Shown: one piece after another, positions 7,725-16,431 of the stretch | How the letters are laid out: the number at the start of each line of letters is the position of its first letter | Numbering within the stretch: the first letter of the stretch is position 1 | NCBI RefSeq assembly: GCF_032391395.1 | Contig: NZ_CP135916.1 | Span: 1,426,001 to 1,490,000, forward strand | Origin: Sphingomonas sp. Y38-1Y | GTDB taxonomy: Bacteria > Pseudomonadota > Alphaproteobacteria > Sphingomonadales > Sphingomonadaceae | Reading direction: 5' to 3' | DNA: 64,000 nucleotides | Notes under the pieces: generated by a model | What the model saw: only the letters and a program-made list of their open reading frames with translations | The model's database searches: none | Told to the model about the DNA's origin: nothing | Translations under genes and position numbers: made by a program

Positions 7725-9503
7725 TCAACGCCGGCGTGCGCTATCCGCCCGCGAATTTACCGCGGTCGCGCCCTTCATACCCGGGAAGCGCGGCCACATG
7801 CCCTGCGACAGTGCATGGCGGCTGTCGGACGCCTTGCCCGCCTGCATCTCGTACATCCAATAGTTGCGCAGCACCGTCATGACATAGCCGCGCGTCTCCC
7901 AATAAGGGATGCTCTCGATATAGAGCAGCGGATCGCCGCCGTCCTTGGAGGCGAGGTTCCACGCTGCGACGGGTGAGGGGCCGGCATTATAGGCGGCGAT
8001 CACCTTGGGCAGCAGGCCGCCGGTGGCGGGCAGGTCGCGAAGCTTCTCGAGATAGGATTGGCCGACTTCCATGTTGGTCGACGGGCGGGACAGCGCCGAG
8101 CGGTCGATCACCGCGGCCATGCCCTTTGCCTTGGCGATATCGCTCGCGGCCGAGGGCATGATCTGCATCAGGCCGAACGCGCCAGCGGGGCTGACAACCG
8201 TCGAGCGGAAGCGCGATTCCTGAAGCGTGTGGGCATAGACAAGCGCCTTGTCGACGCGCCAGCCGCCGTCCGGCGTCCAGTCGGGCGCGGGATAGCGCGT
8301 CGCGACCTGCGGCGTCGCGCCGGCCGGGCAATTGTGCGACAGCCAAATCTGCGTCGCGGGCAGGTTGAGCGATCCCGCAAGCCGCGACAGCGCGGCATAG
8401 TCGCTCGCATCGCCGATGCGGGCCTGGTGCTTCAAAAGGTCGGCGGCGGCATCGTCCTCGCCGATCTCGACGAGAGCGGCGGCGACGCGGATGTTGGGGC
8501 GGCGCTCCAGCGCCTTCCAGTCGGTGCCCGCGGTGCGGTCGGGCAGGCGATCTGTCGCCTCGGCAATGCCCAGAGCCTGGCGCGACAGCATGCCGTAGAA
8601 GGTCTCGTTATACTGGCTGGCGGCGAGCAGCCGGGTCTGGATGAGGTCCGGGCGGCCGCATGCCATGTCGGCGCGCGCGGCCCAATAATGGCCGGCGGCG
8701 CGCAGGTCGACGTCGCTGGCGCGCTGCGCGACCGCGGCAAAGGCGATCTGCGCGGCCTTGCAATCGTTCTGGCGCCAGGCAGCGAGTCCCTGGACCCAGT
8801 CCGCCTGCGGCACCCACTCGCCGGTTCCGGTCTGCGCGGTCGCTGCGACGCGGCGCGTGTTGGCGTCGTCGCCGGTCAGGTAATAGATCCAGGCGACGCG
8901 CTGGCGCCATTCGGTCAGCGCCTCGGGCGTCAGCCGGCCCTCATATTCGCGGACCAGCGCCTCCGCAGCGACGCCGTCGTCGGCCTTGATATAGGGCTGG
9001 GCGCGGTTGGCGAGCTCGGCCGCGGCGGTGTCGCTGGCGGTGCCCTTCACCCGGATGCGATTCGGAGCGCCGTCGACCCAGATCAGCCGCTGCGGCGTCG
9101 GCAGCGTCGGCAGCGCTTCGGCCCCGCGCAGCTTGGCCAGGCGGGCGACATCCGGCGCCTGCGGCAGTTCGGGGGCCTCGGCGAGCAGAGCCATCAGCGG
9201 GATCAGCTCGACCTTGGGCGATCCCTTGGCCGTGTACATCTGCGCACGCGCCATCGCATGGAGCGGGCCGGGACGCATCGCGTCGAGGCGGAGCTGCGCG
9301 TCGGTCCAGCTGCCCGCGCGGATCGCGGCGAACACGGCGCGATACCCCTCGCGCTGCGCGTCGTCGAGCTGCTGCGGGATGCCGCCGCGACTGGCGGCGG
9401 CGCCGCGCACGGGCAGCTTGTCGTCATTGGGTGTTTCGGCAGCGGCGACGCCGCTCAAGGCCACGGAAGCAAGGAGCGCGACGGCGCCAAGACGGATACG
9501 CAT
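7725..9503 (-). CDS. slt: Soluble lytic murein transglycosylase
   Basis: Cleaves the glycan strands of peptidoglycan non-hydrolytically in the periplasm. I place the start at 9503 because MRIRLGAVALLASVALSGVAAA is a good signal peptide and its ATG overlaps the upstream stop codon as TGATG, giving 592 residues; an in-frame start 39 bases upstream would spoil the signal sequence. The long helical middle (about 60-420) resembles the superhelical U-domain of Slt70. The C-terminal SLT domain has the catalytic Glu in HTLQESRFRS followed by SPAGAFGLMQIMPS, and later AYNAGPSPVAAW. Confidence 0.93.
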   Translation of the reverse strand: MRIRLGAVALLASVALSGVAAAETPNDDKLPVRGAAASRGGIPQQLDDAQREGYRAVFAAIRAGSWTDAQLRLDAMRPGPLHAMARAQMYTAKGSPKVELIPLMALLAEAPELPQAPDVARLAKLRGAEALPTLPTPQRLIWVDGAPNRIRVKGTASDTAAAELANRAQPYIKADDGVAAEALVREYEGRLTPEALTEWRQRVAWIYYLTGDDANTRRVAATAQTGTGEWVPQADWVQGLAAWRQNDCKAAQIAFAAVAQRASDVDLRAAGHYWAARADMACGRPDLIQTRLLAASQYNETFYGMLSRQALGIAEATDRLPDRTAGTDWKALERRPNIRVAAALVEIGEDDAAADLLKHQARIGDASDYAALSRLAGSLNLPATQIWLSHNCPAGATPQVATRYPAPDWTPDGGWRVDKALVYAHTLQESRFRSTVVSPAGAFGLMQIMPSAASDIAKAKGMAAVIDRSALSRPSTNMEVGQSYLEKLRDLPATGGLLPKVIAAYNAGPSPVAAWNLASKDGGDPLLYIESIPYWETRGYVMTVLRNYWMYEMQAGKASDSRHALSQGMWPRFPGMKGATAVNSRADSARRR

Positions 9504-10213
9504 CAGGCTTGTCCCCCCAGGAGCGATTGCAGACAGCGCCACGCGTCCCGCTTCACCTGCGGATGCTTCATCATGAAGCGCGGGTGGGCGATGGCGAGCG
9601 CCTGCAACTCTCGGTCAGTCCGGTTAATGCCATGTAAACCACGCGGAACGGGAGCGCCGTCCGCCGCGAGGATCGCACGACTCGTCGTATGGCCGACGAT
9701 TAGCAGTGTTTTGGCGGGCGCCAGCGCCAGCAATCGATCGGCCACCGCGGTCAGCACCGGCAGCTGATCGGGCGACAGCGTATCGGCCAGCGGCCGCGCC
9801 ATCGCGAGACCCGCGACCAGCACGTCGCCGCGCCGCCGACCGATCGCGCCGAGGATGCGGTCGAACATTGCGCCCTCCGCCCCGCCCAGCAGCGAATCAC
9901 CATTGGGCTGGTCGACCAGGACGAGCAGATCGGCATCGCGCGGCCCCTCGGGCGGCAGGATCGGATTGCCCCAGTCGCGCTCCGGCGCACCGGCGCCCAG
10001 CCGCCAGTCCCAGAAGCTTGCATAATCTGCCGGGCCGCTCTCCGCCGGCACCGCGGCCGGTGCGGGTGCCGCTACGGCGGGGCGGACCGGGCGGGCGAGC
10101 CAGTCGCGCGGTTCCTCGTCGACGAGGACATCGACGCCGGCGTCGGCCCACCAGTCGAGCGCACTCGCCGCCAGTTCATCCCATCGGTGGTATTGATCGG
10201 CCCCCATCGCCAT
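9503..10213 (-). CDS. Uracil-DNA glycosylase superfamily protein without Fe-S cysteines
   Basis: Likely a DNA-repair glycosylase relative. The 236-residue protein has an Ala/Pro-rich linker (about 45-65), then a core resembling family 4 UDG: LVLVDQPNGDSLLGGAEGAMFDRIL in place of the usual GEAPG region, and a C-terminal IAHPRFMMKHPQVKRDAW matching the HPxxxLxxPxxKRxAW motif. It lacks the four cysteines that hold the iron-sulfur cluster of classical family 4, so it belongs to a divergent branch and its base specificity is unknown. Its stop codon overlaps the start of the transglycosylase gene (TGATG), so the two are translationally coupled. Confidence 0.75.
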   Translation of the reverse strand: MAMGADQYHRWDELAASALDWWADAGVDVLVDEEPRDWLARPVRPAVAAPAPAAVPAESGPADYASFWDWRLGAGAPERDWGNPILPPEGPRDADLLVLVDQPNGDSLLGGAEGAMFDRILGAIGRRRGDVLVAGLAMARPLADTLSPDQLPVLTAVADRLLALAPAKTLLIVGHTTSRAILAADGAPVPRGLHGINRTDRELQALAIAHPRFMMKHPQVKRDAWRCLQSLLGGQA

Positions 10214-10315
10214 CTACCCGCTATCAACTTGACCGCCGCGTCAATGATCGGGCAGCGCTGCTCCGGCCAGAGCGCCCCGCGAATGCGACGACGCGCCCGG
10301 CGACGGAGAGAGTGA

Positions 10316-11989
10316 ATGAGCGAACGCGAATCGATGCCCTATGACGTGGTGATCGTCGGCGCCGGGCCGGCGGGCCTGTCGGCGGCGATCCGCCTGAAAC
10401 AGCTCGCGGCCGATGCGGGGTCGGAGATCGCGGTCTGCGTGCTCGAAAAGGGTTCTGAGGTCGGCGCGCACATCCTGTCGGGCGCGGTGATCGATCCCCG
10501 GGCGCTGGACGAGCTGCTGCCCGAATGGCGGACGATGGGCTGCCCGCTTGCCGAGACGCCGGTGACGGAGAACCACCACTGGGTGCTGTCCAAGACCGGC
10601 AAGCGCGCGCTTCCCGAAGCGGCGCTGCCGCCGTTCATGCACAATGACGGGTGCTATACCGGCTCACTCGGCAACCTGTGCCGCTGGCTGGCCGAGCAGG
10701 CCGAGGGGCTGGGCGTCGAGATCTTTCCCGGCTTTGCCGCGGCCGAAGTGCTGTTCAACGAGGATGGGTCGGTCAAGGGCGTCGCGACCGGCGACATGGG
10801 CATCGCCCGCGACGGCACGCGCAAGCCCGACTGGCAGCCGGGGCTGGAGCTCCATGCGCGCTACACCTTCTTTGCCGAGGGTGTTCGCGGGCACCTGTCC
10901 AAGGAGCTGATGCGCCTGTTCGACCTGCGCGCCGATTGCGATCCGCAGGTCTATGGCCTGGGCGTCAAGGAATTGTGGGACATCGATCCCGCCAATCACC
11001 AGCCCGGCCGCGTCATTCACACGCAGGGCTGGCCACTGTCCGAAACGCCGGGATCGAACGGCGGCGGCTTCATCTATCATCAGGCCAACGGCCAGGTCGC
11101 GCTCGGCTATGTCACCTGGCTGAACTACCGCAATCCGTTTCTCTCGCCGTTTCAGGAAATGCAGCGCTGGAAGACGCATCCGGACATCGCCGAGCTGTTG
11201 AAGGGCGGCAAGCGCGTTTCCTATGGCGCTAGGGCGATCAACGATGGCGGCTATCAGTCGGTGCCCAAGCTCGTCTTCCCGGGCGGCGCGCTGATCGGCT
11301 GTTCGGCGGGCTTCCTCAACGTGCCGCGGATCAAGGGCACGCATACCGCGATGAAGACCGGCATGATGGCGGCCGAGGCCGCGTTCGAGGCGGTGGGTGC
11401 CGACCGTGGCGGCGACGAACTGTCCGCCTATCCCACCGCCTATCAGGGCAGCTGGGTGCGCGACGAACTCTACCGCGTCCGCAACGTCGTGCCGCTCGTC
11501 AAGAAATATGGCGACCTGTTCGGGTCGGGCCTGTCGGGCGTCAACATGTGGCTGGAGCATTGGGGGCTGAAGCTGCCCTACACGATGCACCACAAGCCCG
11601 ATCACGAGAGCCTGTGGGGCCGGAACGAGGTCCAGCGGATCGACTATCCCAAGCCCGATGGCGTGCTGACGTTCGACCGCCTCTCCTCGGTGTTCATCTC
11701 GAACACCAATCACGAGGAGGATCAGCCGGTCCACCTGACGCTCAAGGATCCGGACGTGCCGATCGCGCACAACCTGCCCTTGTACGACGAGCCGGCGCAG
11801 CGTTACTGTCCGGCCGGCGTCTATGAAGTGGTGGGCGAGGACGATCCGAAGGGGACTGGCGATCCGAAGTTCGTCATCAACGCCCAGAACTGCGTCCACT
11901 GCAAGACATGCGACATCAAGGACCCTACCCAGAACATCAACTGGGTGGTGCCCGAGGGCGGCGGAGGGCCGAACTATCCGAACATGTAG
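10316..11989 (+). CDS. Electron transfer flavoprotein-ubiquinone oxidoreductase
   Basis: Passes electrons from ETF, the acceptor for acyl-CoA and other dehydrogenases, to ubiquinone at the inner membrane. The 557 residues match the family. The N-terminus has the FAD-binding [32 protein letters not shown] and GCSAGFLNVPRIKGTHTAMK are family signatures. Cysteines for the [4Fe-4S] cluster are C498 (YCPAGVYEV) and C526, C529, C532 (CVHCKTC). GGAGAG lies 7 bases before the ATG. The ETF subunits are not in the window. The next gene begins right at its stop codon. Confidence 0.96.
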   Translation: MSERESMPYDVVIVGAGPAGLSAAIRLKQLAADAGSEIAVCVLEKGSEVGAHILSGAVIDPRALDELLPEWRTMGCPLAETPVTENHHWVLSKTGKRALPEAALPPFMHNDGCYTGSLGNLCRWLAEQAEGLGVEIFPGFAAAEVLFNEDGSVKGVATGDMGIARDGTRKPDWQPGLELHARYTFFAEGVRGHLSKELMRLFDLRADCDPQVYGLGVKELWDIDPANHQPGRVIHTQGWPLSETPGSNGGGFIYHQANGQVALGYVTWLNYRNPFLSPFQEMQRWKTHPDIAELLKGGKRVSYGARAINDGGYQSVPKLVFPGGALIGCSAGFLNVPRIKGTHTAMKTGMMAAEAAFEAVGADRGGDELSAYPTAYQGSWVRDELYRVRNVVPLVKKYGDLFGSGLSGVNMWLEHWGLKLPYTMHHKPDHESLWGRNEVQRIDYPKPDGVLTFDRLSSVFISNTNHEEDQPVHLTLKDPDVPIAHNLPLYDEPAQRYCPAGVYEVVGEDDPKGTGDPKFVINAQNCVHCKTCDIKDPTQNINWVVPEGGGGPNYPNM

Positions 11990-11990
11990 C

Positions 11991-13580
11991 GTCCTGATCC
12001 TCGCAACCGCTGCGAGCATCGCGGCGCCCGCGGTCGCCGCCGATCCGCCGCGCGGGGGCGAGCTGTCCGCCTATGTCCGCGCGCGCGCCGCCGACGCGGC
12101 GGGTGCGGCAGACGTCGCCGCACGCGGCTATGCGCTGGCGCTCGCCGCCGATCCGGGCAACGAGGTGATCGCGATCCGCGCCTTCCGCGAGGGCGTGTCG
12201 GTCGGCGATCTGGCGCTCGCCCGCCGCGCGCTGGCGGTGCTGGAAGCGTCCAAGGTCGCGCCCGCCGATGCGGCGCTGCTGCGCTTTGCCGATCAGGTGG
12301 CGGCGCGCGACTGGGACGGCGCGCGCGCCACGGCCACGCGGGTGGGGCAGGGACCGCTGGATTTCGTCGGGCCGGTGCTGCGCGCCTGGATCGCGGTGGA
12401 GACCGGCGGCGACGCGCTCGCCGAGCTCGGCAGCGAGACCGACAATGCGATCGAACGCCGCTATTCGGCGGAGGCGCGCGCGCTGATTTTGGTGGCGATC
12501 AAGCGCGACGCGGAGGCCAATGCCGCGCTGCGGCTGCTGCTTGCGCAGGGCGGCGGTCTGGAGATGCGGATCGCCGCCGCGCGCCTCTATGCCGGGCGCG
12601 GCGACATGGGCACCGCGCGGGCGCTGCTCGCGGGCGACGACCCGGCGGCGCGGGCTCAGCGCGAGGCGCTGGGCCGAGGCGCAAAGCCGACCGCGGCGTT
12701 CGGCACCTCAACGCTGTTCACACGGCTGGCGGGCGACCTGTCGGGCGACGAACCCTCGCCTTTGGTCGTGCTCCTGACCCGCACCGCGCTGCTGCTTGAG
12801 CCCGGCAACGACCGGGCGCGGCTGCTGCTGGCCGACGCGCTCTCCCGCGATGGCGACGGGCGCCGCGCGGTGGCGCTGCTCGACGGCATCAAGTCGCGCA
12901 GCCCCTATGCCGGCGAGGCCGAGCGCGAGCGGATCGAGATCCTCGATCGTACCGGCGACGGCACCGCGGCGATCGCGCTGGCGACACGGCGCTCGGCCGC
13001 GAAGGGCGCCGGCGGCGACGCCGCACGCCAGCTCGGCGATCTGCTCGTCTCCGCCGATCGCTATGCCGAGGCCGCCGACGCCTATGCCGCCGCGATGGCG
13101 CGTGAGCCCGGCGGCGGCGACTGGGTGCTCAACCTCCAGCGCGGCGGCGCGCTCGAACAGGCCGGGCGGTTCGAGGAGGGGCTCCCGTACCTGCGCCGCG
13201 CGGTCGAGCTTGCGCCCGACGAACCGGTTGCGCTCAACTATCTCGGCTATGCGCTGGTCGAGCGCGGGCTCGATCTGCCCGAGGCGCAGGGTCTGCTCGA
13301 AAAGGCGCGGCGGATGAAGCCCGACGACGCCTCGATCACCGACTCGCTCGGCTGGGCCTATGTCCGCCGCGGCCAGGTCGCCAAGGCGCTGCCGCTTCTC
13401 GAACAGGCCGCCGCCGCCCAGCCCGGCGATGTCGAGATCAACGAGCATCTGGGCGACGCCTATTGGGCAAGCGGCCGGCGGTACGAGGCGCGCTATGCCT
13501 GGCGCGCGGCGTCGGTCCATGCCGACGCCGCCGACAAGACCCGCCTTGCCGCCAAGGTCGAGCGCGGCGTCGTCGATTGA
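11991..13580 (+). CDS. Exported TPR-repeat protein; start codon unclear
   Basis: About 529 residues of tetratricopeptide-like helical repeats (clearest from about residue 350: LNYLGYALVERGLDLPEAQGL, then SITDSLGWAYVRRGQVAKAL). The N-terminus VLILATAASIAAPAVAAD reads like a signal peptide, so the mature protein is probably periplasmic. No ATG, GTG or TTG lies in frame at its head: the next in-frame start upstream is 11823, deep inside the ETF-QO gene, and the next GTG downstream (12163) would remove the signal peptide. The start given is approximate. A rare start codon, a small deletion at the ETF-QO stop, or a sequencing error could explain this. Followed by ispE after 1 base. Confidence 0.8.
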   Translation, partial: VLILATAASIAAPAVAADPPRGGELSAYVRARAADAAGAADVAARGYALALAADPGNEVIAIRAFREGVSVGDLALARRALAVLEASKVAPADAALLRFADQVAARDWDGARATATRVGQGPLDFVGPVLRAWIAVETGGDALAELGSETDNAIERRYSAEARALILVAIKRDAEANAALRLLLAQGGGLEMRIAAARLYAGRGDMGTARALLAGDDPAARAQREALGRGAKPTAAFGTSTLFTRLAGDLSGDEPSPLVVLLTRTALLLEPGNDRARLLLADALSRDGDGRRAVALLDGIKSRSPYAGEAERERIEILDRTGDGTAAIALATRRSAAKGAGGDAARQLGDLLVSADRYAEAADAYAAAMAREPGGGDWVLNLQRGGALEQAGRFEEGLPYLRRAVELAPDEPVALNYLGYALVERGLDLPEAQGLLEKARRMKPDDASITDSLGWAYVRRGQVAKALPLLEQAAAAQPGDVEINEHLGDAYWASGRRYEARYAWRAASVHADAADKTRLAAKVERGVVD

Positions 13581-13581
13581 C

Positions 13582-14406
13582 GTGATCGAGGAAGCCGCAC
13601 CCGCCAAGCTCAACCTGGCGCTGCACGTCCGCGCGCGGCGGCCGGACGGCTATCACGAGCTCGAGACGCTGTTCGCCTTCGTCGCCGATGGCGACACGAT
13701 CCGGCTCGATCCGGACGGGCCGCCGGGATTGGCGATCACCGGGCCGTTCGCGGCGGGATTGTCGGGCGAGGGCGACAATCTGGTCCTGCGCGCCGAGCGC
13801 CTTTTCGCCGAGCGGGTGAAGGCGGTGCCGCGCGCGGCGATCGAGCTCGTCAAGCGGCTGCCCGTCGCCTCGGGCATCGGCGGCGGATCGGCCGACGCCG
13901 CCGCGACGCTGCGCGCGCTGGCACGCGCGCATGGCGTGGCGGCGGACGACGCGCGGCTGGTGGCGTGTGGCGAGGCGCTGGGATCGGATGTGCCTGCCTG
14001 TCTGCTGGGCTTGCCCGCACTCGGGCGGGGTCGCGGCGAGCGGCTGGCGCCGACCGCGCCCTTGCCGAAGCTGCCGGCTTTGCTCGTCAATCCGGGCGTC
14101 GCGGTGTCGACGCCGGCAGTGTTCGCACGCTGGGACCGGATCGATCGCGGCCCGATCGGTGAGGGCGAGCCGCTGGCGGCGGCGATGGCGGGCCGCAACG
14201 ATCTGGAGCCGCCGGCCCGCGCGATCGCGCCGGTGATCGACGCGGTGCTGGCAAAGCTTGGCGAGCAGCGCGGCGTGCGGCTGGCGCGGATGTCGGGATC
14301 GGGCGCGACGTGCTTTGCGCTGTTCGACGATCCGGCGGACCGCGTCGCGGCGGCCGGCGACCTAGCCTCGACGGACTGGTGGTGTCTCGAAACGGCACTT
14401 GCGTGA
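13582..14406 (+). CDS. ispE: 4-diphosphocytidyl-2-C-methyl-D-erythritol kinase
   Basis: Fourth enzyme of the MEP isoprenoid pathway; phosphorylates CDP-methylerythritol with ATP. The GTG at 13582, one base after the TPR stop, starts a 274-residue protein with AAPAKLNLALHVRARRPDGYHELET at the N-terminus, the GHMP-kinase glycine loop LPVASGIGGGSADAAATLRAL and the C-terminal MSGSGATCFALF. All three are diagnostic of IspE. Placement directly after the TPR gene suggests one transcript with ETF-QO and the TPR gene. Confidence 0.95.
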   Translation: MIEEAAPAKLNLALHVRARRPDGYHELETLFAFVADGDTIRLDPDGPPGLAITGPFAAGLSGEGDNLVLRAERLFAERVKAVPRAAIELVKRLPVASGIGGGSADAAATLRALARAHGVAADDARLVACGEALGSDVPACLLGLPALGRGRGERLAPTAPLPKLPALLVNPGVAVSTPAVFARWDRIDRGPIGEGEPLAAAMAGRNDLEPPARAIAPVIDAVLAKLGEQRGVRLARMSGSGATCFALFDDPADRVAAAGDLASTDWWCLETALA

Positions 14407-14413
14407 CAGTTTG

Positions 14414-14430
14414 AGTCCCGCTGCGGGACT
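14414..14430 (+). terminator. Short GC hairpin just after ispE
   Basis: AGTCCCGCTGCGGGACT is a perfect inverted repeat 7 bases after the ispE stop codon. No T-tract follows, so intrinsic termination is only possible, not shown. Confidence 0.35.
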
Positions 14431-14522
14431 TGGGCTATGCCTAGCCTATGGACGAATCAATCGGCACGGCGCTTGCGTAGGATGAGGGCAGTGGGCCGTA
14501 CGCCGGGAGCGGATCGCCTGCC

Positions 14523-14550
14523 GGTGGCCGGGTCTTCGGACCCCGCCACC
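14523..14550. other. UUCG-capped hairpin in the gap before the enoyl-CoA hydratase gene
   Basis: GGTGGC-C-GGGTC-TTCG-GACCC-C-GCCACC forms an 11-pair stem with one C/C mismatch and a TTCG tetraloop. It lies in the 191-base gap 14407-14597, which holds no convincing gene. A second possible pairing is CCTATG (about 14448) with CGTAGG (about 14477). The gap may encode a structured leader or small RNA; no known family was recognised. Confidence 0.4.
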
Positions 14551-14597
14551 TCCCTCGCACGTGACACGCGCCGCGCGATGCGGCATCGCCGCAGCCG

Positions 14598-15329
14598 ATG
14601 TTCCGTCTCGACCCCCTGGACCGCGGCATCGCCCGCCTGACGATCGACGCGCCCGAGCGGCGAGGCGCCGTGCCCGTCGCCGAGTGGGACCGCCTCGCGG
14701 CGATCCTCGAAGCGCTGCCGACCGATACGCGTGTGCTGCTGATCGGCGGCGAACGCGACTTCTCGGCCGGGGCCGACCTGTCCGAGTTCGAGCGGCTGAC
14801 CGAAGATCCCGTCGCCGTGGAGACGTTCCGCCTCGCCATGCGCGCGGCGATCGACGCGTTGGCGAACGTGCCGGTGCCGACGATCGCGGTGATCGCGGGC
14901 GGCTGTTATGGCGCGGGCGTGGCGCTGGCGCTCGCCGCCGACATCCGCGTTGCGGGTGAGGGCGCGCGCTTCGCCGTCACCCCGGCGCGGATCGGTATCG
15001 GCTATCCAGCCCCCGACGTCGCCCGCCTCGTCGCTCAGGTCGGCCGCGGTCAGGCCGCGCGGATGCTGTTCGCCGCGGAGCCAATCGATGCCGAGCGCGC
15101 CCTGGCGATCGGGCTGGTCGAGACGGCGGCTGCGGATGCCTGGGCAGCGGCGATGGCGCTGGCGGAAACGATCGCCGCCAACTCAAGGGCTTCGACCCGA
15201 ATGCTCAAGGATGTTCTTCGCGACCCTGGGGGCGATCACGACGCCGCGTTCGACGTCCTGTTCGCGGGCGACGACGTCATCAAGGGGCTCGCTGCCTATC
15301 GCCAACGCCGCGCGCCGGGGTTCGCATGA
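14598..15329 (+). CDS. Enoyl-CoA hydratase/isomerase family protein
   Basis: Crotonase-fold protein acting on a CoA thioester; the substrate is not evident. The 243 residues include the oxyanion-hole segments ERDFSAGADLSEFE (about 51-64) and PTIAVIAGGCYGAGVALALAADIRVA (about 94-118), and the trimerisation helix region near the C-terminus. It is a little shorter than the usual 255-265 residues. Its stop codon overlaps the next start (ATGA), which ties it to the N-formylglutamate amidohydrolase-like gene and the genes beyond in one transcription unit. Confidence 0.88.
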   Translation: MFRLDPLDRGIARLTIDAPERRGAVPVAEWDRLAAILEALPTDTRVLLIGGERDFSAGADLSEFERLTEDPVAVETFRLAMRAAIDALANVPVPTIAVIAGGCYGAGVALALAADIRVAGEGARFAVTPARIGIGYPAPDVARLVAQVGRGQAARMLFAAEPIDAERALAIGLVETAAADAWAAAMALAETIAANSRASTRMLKDVLRDPGGDHDAAFDVLFAGDDVIKGLAAYRQRRAPGFA

Positions 15330-16036
15330 GCGTCGTCCGCATCGATGGCGCGGCCGACACGCTCCTCCTGTGCGACCATGCCTCGGACGCGGTGCCACCC
15401 GGCATCGATCTGGGCGTCGCGCCGGAGGTGATGCGCGAGCATGTCGCGGTCGATATTGGCGCCGAACCGCTGACCCGCGCGCTGGCGGCGGCGCTCGGCG
15501 CCCCGGCGCTGCTCGCCACCGTCTCGCGTCTCGTCATCGACCTCCACCGCGAGCCCGACCATCCGGCGCTCGTTCCGGTCGAAAGCGACGGCATCGCCGT
15601 GCCCGGCAACATCGGCGTCGACCGCTTCGATCGCATTGCGCGCTTTCACGCGCCCTATCACGCCGCGATCGCCGCCGAGGTGAGAGCGACGGCGCCGCGG
15701 CTGCTCGTCGCGATCCACAGCTTCACGCGCCAGCTGCGCGGCCAGCCGCCGCGGACGCTGGAGGCGGGCATTCTCTACAATCGCGACGATCGCGCGGCGC
15801 GGGTGCTGATCGCCGGGCTGCGCGCTGCGGGGATCGAGACGGGCGACAACGAACCCTATTCGGGGCGCCTGCTCAACGCGACGCTCAACCGGCATGGCGA
15901 GGCGCGCGGGATCGCCTGTGTCTCGATCGAGGTTCGCAACGACCTGATCGCCGACGACGCGGGGGTTGCGCGTTGGTGCGACCTGCTGGCACCGCTGATC
16001 GCCGAAGCGCGGGGATCGATCGGAGGGGGCGGATGA
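15326..16036 (+). CDS. N-formylglutamate amidohydrolase family protein
   Basis: Zinc-dependent amidohydrolase family (HutG2-like), which in histidine degradation releases formate from N-formylglutamate. Visible motifs in the 236 residues are LLLCDHASDAVP at the N-terminus, then VSRLVIDLHREPDH, AIHSFTR, and VSIEVRNDLI, all typical of the family. No other hut genes are nearby, so a role in histidine breakdown is not supported by context. It overlaps its neighbours on both sides by ATGA. Confidence 0.88.
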   Translation: MSVVRIDGAADTLLLCDHASDAVPPGIDLGVAPEVMREHVAVDIGAEPLTRALAAALGAPALLATVSRLVIDLHREPDHPALVPVESDGIAVPGNIGVDRFDRIARFHAPYHAAIAAEVRATAPRLLVAIHSFTRQLRGQPPRTLEAGILYNRDDRAARVLIAGLRAAGIETGDNEPYSGRLLNATLNRHGEARGIACVSIEVRNDLIADDAGVARWCDLLAPLIAEARGSIGGGG

Positions 16037-16431
16037 AGTGGGGAATGCTGGCGGGCACGATGCTCTTGACCGCATGCGACGGCACGTCGTCACAGGCGCC
16101 GGGCAACGGCCTGGTCGCGGCAGAGGCCGAGGGCAGGGCTGCCGCCGAGGATGACGGTCGCATCCAGTGCGCGCCGCCGGGCGAGGCCGAGTTCCGCCGT
16201 GTGTGTACCGTCGACCGGCTGGCCGATGCAGGCGGCACGCTGCTGACGGTGCATCTGCCCGACGGCGGCTTCCACCGGCTGCGGATCGCCGAGGACGGGC
16301 GGGGCGTCGTCGCGGCGGACGGGTCGGAGCAGGCCGTCGTTCGCGTGGTCGGCGATCGCGAGATCGAGGTGGCGATCGGCGGCGCACGCTATCGCCTGCC
16401 CGCGACGGTCAAGGCCGATGATCCCGCCTGA
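16033..16431 (+). CDS. Small predicted lipoprotein
   Basis: A 132-residue protein with a short signal sequence and a lipobox: MKWGMLAGTMLLTAC, so Cys15 would be lipidated. After it comes QCAPPGEAEFRRVCTVDRL with two further cysteines and a small beta-rich region. No domain family was recognised. The ATG overlaps the preceding stop (ATGA), and the end overlaps the start of nnr by 14 bases, so it is expressed with these genes. Function unknown. Confidence 0.75.
   Translation: MKWGMLAGTMLLTACDGTSSQAPGNGLVAAEAEGRAAAEDDGRIQCAPPGEAEFRRVCTVDRLADAGGTLLTVHLPDGGFHRLRIAEDGRGVVAADGSEQAVVRVVGDREIEVAIGGARYRLPATVKADDPA

Noticed and set aside
14908..16032. Long upstream extension of the frame that contains the small lipoprotein gene
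   Set aside because: The upstream part is an off-frame translation of the enoyl-CoA hydratase and amidohydrolase genes; only 16033-16431 has a signal peptide, a coupled start and protein-like composition.
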